From positions 16,900,955 to 16,964,954 of the forward strand of contig NC_021685.1 in NCBI RefSeq assembly GCF_000247815.1: a DNA stretch of 64,000 nt, in the 5' to 3' direction. The translations under genes were made by a program, and so were the position numbers. The notes below the pieces were generated by a model that made no database searches, was not told where the DNA came from, and saw nothing but the letters and a program-made list of their open reading frames with translations. Origin of the DNA: Ficedula albicollis. Its lineage: Eukaryota; Chordata; Aves; Passeriformes; Muscicapidae. Positions 52,289 through 64,000 of the stretch are shown in pieces (within the stretch, counting starts at the first letter, position 1; the number at the start of each line of letters is the position of its first letter).

Positions 52289-52307
52289 CACGACGCTCTT
52301 CCGATCT
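52289..52307 (-). other. Illumina TruSeq adapter core, second copy
   Basis: cacgacgctcttccgatct is the exact reverse complement of the 19 bases at 6103-6121. The match to TruSeq stops at the same base in both places. Translated on the plus strand it yields the HDALPI tag. Confidence 0.97.
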
Positions 52308-53023
52308 GCGGGCAGCAGCATCCCGAGGATGCGGGGTCAGCTCCGGGTGCTGATTTGCAGCTCGGGCAGAGGCAGCTGCGCCTTTCCCCGCGTGACTCGT
52401 GTCAGCATTTGGCAAAAATAGCAGCAGAGCCACTCTGGCTGCCCAGCCCGGCGTCTGGAGCCCGCTGCTCCCGGCAGGAGCCAGGGAATCGCGTGGCTTG
52501 GCTGAGCCGGGAGTCTCGCTTCTGTTTTTCGTGCCGAGAGTGCAGCTGAAAAAGCCAGGGAGGCAATTCATTGCCGGTGTCCGTCAGCTGGGCAGGAGCA
52601 GCGGGGAGGCACGGCAGAGACAGGGATGCTCTGATGGGAGCTCGGGCTGACACCTGGGCATCTCCGAGCCTTTGTTCGCACGGAAAAGGGGAAGGAGAAG
52701 CTCGGGAAGGCTCTGAGGGTGCCCCGCGGGGTGGGAGCATGCGGGGATGTGGGGCTGGGCGGTGCCGGAGCATCGCTGCAAGGAGCAGGGCACCGCAGGG
52801 CTGGGAGGAGAGGCCACCAGCCCCCGGAGAACCTGGAGCCAGAGCCTCCAGCCGGGGCAAGAAGGTTGTGAACCTTCCACTTGGAGCAAGCCTGTGATGG
52901 TTTGTATGAATTGGGGATGTTTTTCTGACTCGGTTTGTGGTGAGCAAGGAGAGGCACCGTTCCCTCCAGGAGCTGAGCACACATCCAGGGTGCCCATGGA
53001 CACAGCAGGGGTCAAACCAGGCT
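52308..53023. other. CpG-rich unassigned sequence right of adapter
   Basis: Sequence up to about 52850 has frequent CpG (for example agcccggcgtctggagcccg and gtgccccgcggggtggg) and could be a CpG island. Its join to the sequence left of the adapter is not trustworthy. Confidence 0.4.
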
Positions 53024-53258
53024 GTGTGCTCGAGAAAAAAACAAACAGCAGAGAAGTAAAAATAATTGTAAAAGCCTAAAATGATGTTCGTACTCACAGA
53101 CTCGTGGAATGGTTTGGGTTGGGAGGAACCTTAAGGCTCGTTGCGCTCCACCTCTTGCAGGGACAGGGACACCTCCCACCGTCCCAGAGGCTTCAAGCCC
53201 TGCCCAGCCTGGCCTTGGGCACTGCCAGGGGCACTGCCAGGGATCCAGGGGCAGCCAC
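53024..53258. repeat. Duplicated segment, copy 1 (235 bp)
   Basis: Includes aaacaaacagcagagaagta, aaatgatgttcgtactcac and the start of an antisense CR1. Repeats at 54551-54773 almost exactly; this copy has one extra 12-base gcactgccaggg. Because the CR1 flank is shared, the duplication came after the CR1 insertion. Confidence 0.92.
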
Positions 53259-53410
53259 AGCTGCTCTGGGCACCTGTGCCAAGAACAATTCCGGCCCAAA
53301 ATCCCACCCAGCCCTGCCCTGTGGCAGTGGGAGCCATTCCCTGTGTCCTGTCCCTCCATCCCTTGTCCCCAGTCCCTCTCCAGCCCTCCTGGAGCCCCTT
53401 CCTGCTGCTG
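53100..53410 (-). mobile_element. CR1 3' fragment, antisense
   Basis: tcgtggaatggtttgggttg, ggaggaaccttaaggctcg, ggatccaggggcagccacag, ccctgtgtcctgtccctcca and cagccctcctggagcccctt read the CR1 3' end in reverse order. Confidence 0.9.
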
Positions 53411-53515
53411 CTGTGAACAAAACACCTTTGAGGGACTGGATCCAAAGGCTCAAACACTTCCACCTTGTCCTTGGGACGAGCTGAACCAGTTTTCCCTTTC
53501 CCAAGCCAGTGCCTG

Positions 53516-53554
53516 GCTGGGCTGGGCTGGGCTGGGCTGGGCTGGGCTGGGCTG
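53516..53554. repeat. (GGGCT)n microsatellite, about 8 copies
   Basis: Perfect gggct repeats; differs by one base from the GGGAT arrays elsewhere in the window. Confidence 0.95.
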
Positions 53555-54550
53555 ATCCTCCCCAGGGAAGGGAGCAGAGACAGGGAAAGGGCAGGTTAAA
53601 GCCTTGGCACTGCCCATCCTGAATCTGAGACATCTGTCCCTCAGAGCTTTCCCAACCATCCTGGAGAATCTGGGAGCTCCCAGCGTCCAGCAGTGACACG
53701 AGGAAGGACGAGCTTTCCTGAGTTTATCCAGGACTGGGAAGCCTTGTTGAGTTTTAAATAATAACAATTTTGTATGCATTTGACTATTTCTGCCCAGCGT
53801 GAGCCAATCTAAAGCCGATCTCATTTATCAATTAGCATTTATAACGTCCTTATCACCATGGAATCAAAACACTGTAAATGGATTAAGGAGTAAGCAGGAT
53901 GCCTGGGGGAGTCAGGAATTCATCTCCTCGGGATTTGGGGTGATCTCATCGCGGGGACAGGGACAGGCACAACTTTCAGATCCTGCACAAAATTCGAGCA
54001 AGGAGTCATTGCAAATAATTAGAGTAATTAGTCCGGAATTAAGAGGGTAAATTTTTAATCTGGACCTGAATGTTCAGCAGGGAAGTTATTCTGGGAAACC
54101 TCATCCTCTGCTCCCTGTGCTTCTGGTTTATCCCAAATCATTCCCAGAGTCTCCCCTCGCTCTCAGCCCAGCCCTGTCCTCCATGGATCCATGGAAAACG
54201 CCCCTGGAGCAGTGCCAGGCGGGATGCTGCTGCTCCCAGACACTCTGGAGGGAGGGACTGCAGCACGAGGAGTGTCCTGCTGGCACCAGGAGGAGCAGGA
54301 GGTGTCCCCAGGTGCTCAGCAAGGTCACCTCAAAGGGAATTACTGGCTCCAAAGCCGGCTGCTCATGAGCTGCATCCCCTTCCCAAGAGTGGGAAACAGA
54401 AACGGGCACTGGGACAGCTGTGGAGGATTAGTGGGGTCTGTCCTTACCCAGGGGGTGTGTCAAGAGTATTTTAGGGTTGGAGCTGAAGAACATTTGGAAG
54501 CCAGGATGTTTTCCCATTCCAGAACCCCCTGTGCCCCCTGATTCTGGCCC
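53555..54550. other. Unassigned sequence
   Basis: 53740-54065 is AT-rich and repeat-free (aaataataacaattttgtat, tatcaattagcatttataac); a weak conserved non-coding candidate. No exon supported. Confidence 0.4.
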
Positions 54551-57035
<2,485 letters not shown>

Positions 57036-57675
57036 CTGTCAGCTCTCCGGGGAGCTCCTGGTGTGTCCCAGCTCGGCAGGATTTTGGCACTGCCACACCC
57101 TGGTGGCACAGGACACTCGCCCCTCCCTCTGGCCGAGGGCTGCAGAGGCAAGAAGGCTCCCAGGGCTCCTGCAGGTCCCAGGCTGAGCCACAGCCAGGTA
57201 TCCTCACTGCTGGGAAGGAGATTTTGGGGAGCAATCCAAGCCCTGCAGCACCTGGGCTGTGGCCACCAGCAGCACCAGCACTGAGTGAAAAATGGCAGCT
57301 GTGCCACAGCCAGGGCTGTGCTGGCTGCTCCTCCCTCCCTCATGCCAGAGCAGGAATTGAAATTTATTTCTGTGTTGCTCGGGGTCAAGCAGAGACCAAG
57401 ATCTGTACAGCTGCCCCGTGCCCTGGACAAGTGACCCTCCCCAGTGGGACACTCCTTTCCTGTGCCACACAATGTCACCTCCAACTGCCAGCACGAGAAA
57501 AAGCATAATGAGCTTCATCCCTGCCATTATTATGCTGGGGATGTGTTAAAATAAGAATATTCATGAGGAAGCATTTGTTTATCCAAGTAGCCTTGGGCAC
57601 TCAGCGGTGAAGGGCTGGGCTGGCAGTGGCCAGCAGTCAATATTTACCCAACACCAGCAGAGCAGAAACGGCCAT
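57036..57675. other. Unassigned sequence
   Basis: 57500-57600 is AT-rich. Nothing recognised. Confidence 0.4.
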
Positions 57676-58010
57676 TCCAGAGAAATCCGGGTGGTTCCCT
57701 GCTGCCCGTGCCCGAAACCCTCCGAGTTTTGTTGGGTGCTGAATGTCGCAGCGAGGACGGAGGGACGGGAGTGCTGGGGGGAGCCGGCACTCAGCGTTCC
57801 ACGCTGAGCGGGCTGGGGGCTGCGGGTGCCAGCGGAAAACCCCCGGGGCGCTCGTTCCTGCCGGGTGGAATCGGCGTTCGCAGCCGCGGCCGGGCTCCCA
57901 CAGGCTGGGCCGAGCCCTGTGGCCACGGCAGAGCGCTCCTGGAGCTGCCTGGCACCGCAGCTGCTCCTCCTCCAGCGGGTTCGTGGCGCCAGCCTTGATG
58001 TCTCCATCCC
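57676..58010. other. CpG-rich patch, candidate CpG island
   Basis: Dense CpG (gtcgcagcgaggacggaggg, aatcggcgttcgcagccgcg, cggcactcagcgttccacgc), clearly above the window background. No first exon or core promoter can be recognised, and it abuts an ERV copy. Confidence 0.4.
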
Positions 58011-58016
58011 CTCCCC

Positions 58017-58477
58017 TGGCACAGCCCGAGGGGTCTCCTCACACCTGAGATCCCCTCGGCAGGACGTGCGGGTGGTTTGAACCCAGCTCTCTCCTTTGCC
58101 CGCCCATGAGAGGCTGCAGGAGGCTGTTCTTAGAGGTTCCCATGGCTGTTTGTTGTTCCTGATCTCAGGGATGCTCTGTCCAGAGAACAGCGCTCTGCTC
58201 GCCAGACGTGCAGGGCAGAATCTGCCTGAGAAAGGCAGGGCTTGTCTTTTATACTCTAAATTACCTACTGGGTATTTACAAATGACCCCCAATACAATCC
58301 AATCTTGTTACATGGTCCAGCCCTGTCCCCATCCAATCTGAGAGTGCCAGCGTGTCACCCAGCATGGATGACACGGAGGAGAAGGAGGAAGAAGTGCCCA
58401 CACCCCAAATTCTCCACCTTGGCCACGAGCCCCTTAATATAAACATTCTAGAAATCTCCTTATTCTACATTCTAACA
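58017..58477 (-). mobile_element. ERV 3' LTR, copy B (inverted)
   Basis: Reverse complement of the 37882-38342 LTR, with a clean TG start (ctaaca at 58472-58477 on plus). TATA box conserved near 58248-58254. Sense is minus. Confidence 0.68.
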
Positions 58478-58489
58478 GTCTAATTTACA

Positions 58490-58665
58490 CTCTATTTATT
58501 TTTGCAGCTTGCATTTCTTCTCTCAGTGTTGGCAAATTGTTCCAAGGAGCTAAATCCAGCCCCTGAGACACCTGGGTCTCATTCGAGGGTCTTTGGGGAC
58601 CCCGCCAGGGGGGTTTTGAACCTCCCAGGGAAGCCAGAGGAACACTCTGGGCTCCCACACTCCTC
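58490..58665 (-). pseudogene. 3' end of an ERV coding frame, copy B
   Basis: Same terminal frame as 37700-37875, in the opposite orientation, open and ending just upstream of the LTR. Homology with copy A stops near 58665, so both copies are truncated at almost the same internal point. Confidence 0.5.
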
Positions 58666-59646
58666 GGCACACTGCACTTGGACTTTTTTTCTTTATTCCC
58701 CTTTGCAGGGATTGCCGTGGCTCCCTCAACACCATGGCTTTGCCTTGGGTGAGGGATGAACATTTTCTGCATCCCCCCACCTTTAACCCCCTGTCCCTCC
58801 TCCAGCAGCAGGGCCAGGCTGCCCAGGAGCAGTTTTCCTTCCTGCAGGAGCCAGGTGGCTGAGATGGGCACACAGAGCCTGCAGGGATGGGGCAGGGCAG
58901 GAATGGGACAAACAGCCAGGAAGGGGCTGGAGCAGGGAAGGGCACCGGGAAAGAGCTGCAAAACCCGGAGCTCAGCCCTGCATCCACATCCAAACCCTTC
59001 CTGCAGCCCCTGGGCAGCTCCAGGCTGCTGAGCACCCCTCTGCCCTCTGAGGGATCCCTGGATGCTGAGCACCCCTCTGCCCTCTGATGGATCCCTGGAC
59101 CTTCCCCAGCCGTCACCCTTCTCCCTCTCCAGCCTCAAGCCTGGAGTTCATCTTTTCTGGGATCTCTCTTCGTGTCCAAACTGGATTTTGCCCTCTGGGA
59201 ACCGTGTCTGGAAAGACAAGGAGCAGCAGGAGGGGGAAAAGCCCAGAACAGCTCCATGGCATCTCTTGGCAATTTGTGAGGAGTTAAAGATGGGCCAGAA
59301 CAGCCCAGGCCTTCCCTAATCCTCATTTTTTTTTCCATTTTTGAGTGCACAACCCTTGTTCCACCTCAGGCTGACCTTCCCAGCCTTCCTGCTGCCCTGA
59401 GGGAGGCAGGAAAATGGGATCCTGCTGTTAACAGCCCCCTGTGGCCCTGCAGCAGCTCCTGGGTGCTCAGCGCCACACCCAAGGGTGCTGGAGGGTGCAG
59501 GTGCTCCCAGAGATGCTGAAGGGAGCACAGGGTGGAGCAGCCAGCACTGGAGGCAGAGAGGGGAGCAGCCAGCAGGGAGAAGCTGCAGAGAGACAGTCAC
59601 AGCCCAGCTCTGTGCTCGTGTCTGCTCTCCTTCCCTGGGGAAGAGC

Positions 59647-59647
<1 letters not shown>
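58666..59647. other. Unassigned sequence
   Basis: Contains a short tandem duplication near 59028-59090 (gctgagcacccctctgccct twice). No gene. Confidence 0.4.

Positions 59648-59735
<88 letters not shown>
59648..59735. other. Poly-C block 11, 88 bp
   Basis: Pure C directly against the GGGAT array. Confidence 0.8.
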
Positions 59736-59737
<2 letters not shown>

Positions 59738-59808
59738 GATGGGATGGGATGGGATGGGATGGGATGGGATGGGATGGGATGGGATGGGATGGGATGGGAT
59801 GGGATGGG
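59736..59808. repeat. (GGGAT)n microsatellite, about 15 copies
   Basis: Perfect gggat array starting at the poly-C edge; probably truncated by it. Confidence 0.96.
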
Positions 59809-59917
59809 AGCAGGGATTGAGGTTGCTCTGTGAGCAGGGGAGGTGCAGCCAGCACAAACATCCTCACCAGCTCCACAGAAACCAAGAGAGTGGCACGAGA
59901 TGATATCAAAATCATGG
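59809..59917. other. Unassigned spacer
   Basis: Nothing recognised. Confidence 0.35.
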
Positions 59918-59985
59918 AATATCATGGAATCACAGTTTGGGTTGAAGAGGCCTTAAATCCCATCGACAGGATCTATTGAGGTTCT
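59918..59985 (-). mobile_element. CR1 3' terminus, antisense
   Basis: tggaatatcatggaatcaca, gtttgggttgaagaggcc and ttaaatcccatc match the antisense CR1 end. Confidence 0.72.
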
Positions 59986-60084
59986 CCACCTCCAGGAGCT
60001 GCTCAGATTAGCAGAGACTCAAGATGGATCCAGTCTTGGACACAGGATCAGTTCCCATTCCACATTTTAATTTTTACTCCCATT

Positions 60085-60240
60085 TAAATCAGCTGAGCTC
60101 TCATGGAGGGGTCATCATCTGCTCTGTTTGATGTTTGTCCCACAAGGTCGTGGATTTGATCCCACTCCCTTAAGAGCTGGATTGGATGATCCCTGTGGGA
60201 TTCTCTCCCAACTCAGAATATTCCATGAAATCTGGGAAAT
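60085..60240 (+). mobile_element. TguSINE1-like SINE (tRNA-Ile head, CR1 tail)
   Basis: A tRNA T-arm-like aaggtcgtggatttgatccc contains a degenerate B box (60153-60163, gatttgatccc). It is followed by taagagctggattggatgat, ccctgtggg and ccaactcagaatattccatg, the CR1-type tail of this SINE. The 5' tRNA half is poorly preserved. Known from zebra finch and related songbirds, which supports the organism call. Confidence 0.65.
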
Positions 60241-60624
60241 TTGGGCCTCTCCAGGCCCTCTCCCAACCCCAAACACCTTTCCTTGCCTCCACTTTGCAAC
60301 CTCATTAACACATTTTGTTAGCACCTCCTGGCTTGGCTGCAGCCCATCTATTTATTGTGACATCCCATTTTTTCCACGCCTTGGAAGCTGATCTGGCCTA
60401 AATATTCCACACACTGATCTATGGAACAATTCCCAAATCCAAACCCTTCTCCAGCCAAGCCTGGGGAGATCCCTGTTTGAGGAATGCCCACACTGTACAA
60501 ACACCACAGGGGGGATCTTTTCCAGAAATTTCTTGGCTGGTTTTGAACTTTTCCAGGGAAAAATCCCGCAGGTGAGGATTAGCAGGAATTTTTTTAGGCC
60601 TGATCAAAGATGTTGGAAGAAATC
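60241..60624. other. Unassigned sequence
   Basis: Nothing recognised. Confidence 0.4.
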
Positions 60625-60768
60625 TCTAGGACCACTTGGTTCCACCCCTTGCCATGGGACACCTTCCACTATCCCAGGTTGCTCCAAGCCTCGTCCAGCC
60701 TGGCCTTGGACAATTCCAGGGATCCAGGGGCAGCCACAGCTGCTGTGGGCAGCCCTGAAATGAGAGGC
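60625..60768 (-). mobile_element. CR1 3' fragment, antisense
   Basis: ttccaccccttgccatggga, actatcccaggttgctccaa, gatccaggggcagccacagc and gggcagccctgaaat in antisense CR1 order. Confidence 0.85.
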
Positions 60769-61159
60769 CCCATTGTCCCTCCTGGTGATCCCCCTCAGGG
60801 ACAATCCACGGATCCGGCACCCGCGGGTTTGGAGCCAATTCCATGCATTTCCCACTCTGAAGGAAAGCAAAGCCTCCTCCCGAGGAGAAGCTCAGTCTGT
60901 GTGGATCCACCAGGCTCTTCCTCAGAGCAACCCCATGGGAAAACACCCTGAACCCCGTGGAAACTGCATTTCCTTGGGAAAACCCAGCTGCACCTCGGGG
61001 CTCAGCCCACTGAATGCTGGAGAAGCTCCATCCCCTGCAGGTCAGGAGCTCCCGTGCTCGAGTTTCACTTCCCCGGAGTCTCTGTGCTGTCTCCTGCTCC
61101 TCCAGCCTGGATTTCGTGTTGGAGAAGCTCCCTGGCCCCAGCTGAAGGATAATAATTGA
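60769..61159. other. Unassigned sequence
   Basis: Nothing recognised. Confidence 0.4.
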
Positions 61160-61445
61160 ATAACATGCAACATTACACTCCCAGGTTCCATTCATTTTCA
61201 CACTCGCAGCATCTGTAAAATCTAAAATGAGGTCTCATCTCCAGGCTGTCATCCTGCCCAGCAACAACAAATTCCAGCGAGAAGGGAGGACATTGCAAAT
61301 CCAAACCTGTGAATTACCTCAAACAATCTCATTCAGGATTTGATTCACATTTCAGGGCACAGCTCCCACAGTAAATTAATAAGATATAAGCTTGTAATAT
61401 TTTCAATGGCTTGAGATGGCAGCATTTTTCATTTCAATTAGGGGG
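61160..61445. other. AT-rich unique segment, weak conserved candidate
   Basis: Repeat-free AT-rich sequence (ataattgaataacatgcaac, aaattaataagatataagct). Conserved function not demonstrated. Confidence 0.3.
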
Positions 61446-62439
61446 AAGAGCACAATTGGATTCCTCAGCCTTGGCTGGGAAGGAAACACGTTTTTCCCTC
61501 GGGGCAAGGACCTCAGCAGCATCCAGGAGCCTCCACATCCCTGGAATCTTCATGGCAAGCCCTAAACTGGTTGCCAGTGGGAGCTGCTGGAAAAGGATTT
61601 ATTAAAATCCCTCCAAACCATCCCCAGCAGGGAGGGGGGAACCACACCTGGCGCTGCAGTGCTGCTCCTGCTCCTGATTTCCCGAAATTCCTCCCTGCAG
61701 GACCCGAGCAAGGCGGAGGAGCTGCCCTGAGAGGTCTCACTGAGCACCAGATTCCTCCCCAAAAAGTTTGGGGAGCTGCTCTGGGATAATTTTTGGCGGT
61801 GGTGCAGCACCTCCAAGGGGCCAAATTCCAGGTGGAGAAAACATTGAGTTTATTTTGGGTGTAAAAGTCGCTTCTCTCAGCCCCGATCCTTCCTTTTGGT
61901 TCTCACATCCCTCTGTGGCTGAATCCCAGCTGGATTTGGGGAGCAGCAGGGACAGGGAACGCCTTGTCCTTGTTTTTTTTTTCCCCTTTTATTTGGTTTA
62001 TATGAGATCCTTGGACCTGCCAGAAACCCTGTGGAATATTAGGACCACAGGAAGGAGCAGGCTGTGGGTGTAAAATAAAGAGCAGCTCAACTTTGCAATG
62101 ATTTAGGCCATAAATGGTGCAATGAGAAGCTTTTGGAATTGGCAAAACAGGAAAAAAAAAAACCCCCACAGTTATCAAAAATCCCTTCTCCAGTTCAATT
62201 TCAGTGCCTGGCAGTAGGAGTTCATTAATTTAACATGAAATAAAGCCAAGCTTTAGGTTTAAAACACTGGGCTAAGCCAGGCTCAAGGCTTAGGCTGTGA
62301 ATTTTTGCAGAGGACAAGATCTGGCCTTGCACGGAGAGCAGCAAAGCAAATCCACAAAGCACAGGAATGTGGGAAATCCTTCTTAAAGAGGAAAAACATC
62401 CACAGAAATCCAACCCGTGGGCTCAGTTGGGCCCAACCA
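61446..62439. other. Unassigned sequence
   Basis: No element or exon recognised. Confidence 0.4.
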
Positions 62440-63290
<851 letters not shown>

Positions 63291-63408
63291 ACCAACGAAC
63301 CCAAACTGGTTTTTTGGAGGAAAAGACCTGCCAGTTTCTGTTTGTGCCCGGGATGGTGACCAGGAGGAGCAGAGGTGTGGCTACTAAAGACCTCTCCAAA
63401 GGCACTGC
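63291..63408. other. Unassigned spacer
   Basis: Nothing recognised. Confidence 0.35.

Positions 63409-64000
<592 letters not shown>

Noticed and set aside
60085..60170. tRNA gene
   Set aside because: Only the T-arm/B-box part is recognisable; there is no acceptor or D-arm pairing, and a CR1-type tail follows, so it is a SINE remnant.

Overview
The window looks like non-coding DNA from a songbird (Passeriformes), as it appears in a draft assembly. The organism call is inferred from repeat families I recognise. Many 3' fragments of the avian LINE CR1 are present in both orientations. There is one fragment that fits the tRNA-Ile/CR1-tailed passerine SINE (TguSINE1), and several ERV long terminal repeats (LTRs) of the kind common in finches and other songbirds. 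I find no protein-coding gene or functional RNA gene that I can defend. The long open frames all come from tandem repeats or homopolymers that lack stop codons. The only plausible protein remnant is the 3' end of an ERV coding frame, present twice in inverted orientation (37700-37875 and 58490-58665).

Layout. 1-1.3 kb: a 71/72-bp minisatellite with a 917-bp tandem duplication. 2.2-3.2 kb: a minisatellite grown out of a CR1 3' end. 4.2-6.4 kb: an LTR interrupted by 1.1 kb of pure C, followed by an AT-rich patch carrying an Illumina adapter core. 7.3-18.4 kb: nearly continuous minisatellites (variable ~20-bp units with a 143-bp higher-order repeat; 24-bp; 11-bp units in 64-bp blocks; 9-bp units in 127/154-bp blocks; 88-bp). 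19.5-29.5 kb: CR1 copies, including an ancient one, plus a purine-rich array, a 20-bp array, and adjoining 19-bp and 20-bp arrays. 29.9-46.3 kb: LTRs, CR1, a 23-bp array and a 39-bp array. 48.3-49.5 kb: ATCC and GGGAT microsatellites. 52.3 kb: a second adapter core. 53-57 kb: a duplicated CR1-bearing segment around 2.1 kb of pure C. 57.7-64 kb: a CpG-rich patch, the inverted ERV copy, the SINE, and more poly-C, which runs off the window end.

About 5.9 kb (9%) is pure poly-C in thirteen main blocks, all C on the given strand. They sit inside or at the edge of repeats, and three interrupt the same LTR family at different internal points. With two embedded TruSeq adapter cores, this is best read as an assembly or gap-filling artefact, not biology. 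The most useful biological observations are minisatellites that appear to derive from CR1, duplications that carry minisatellite edges, and an inverted pair of ERV 3' ends 20 kb apart. I did not find a new biological system. Similarity statements come from reading by eye against remembered families, not from alignment.
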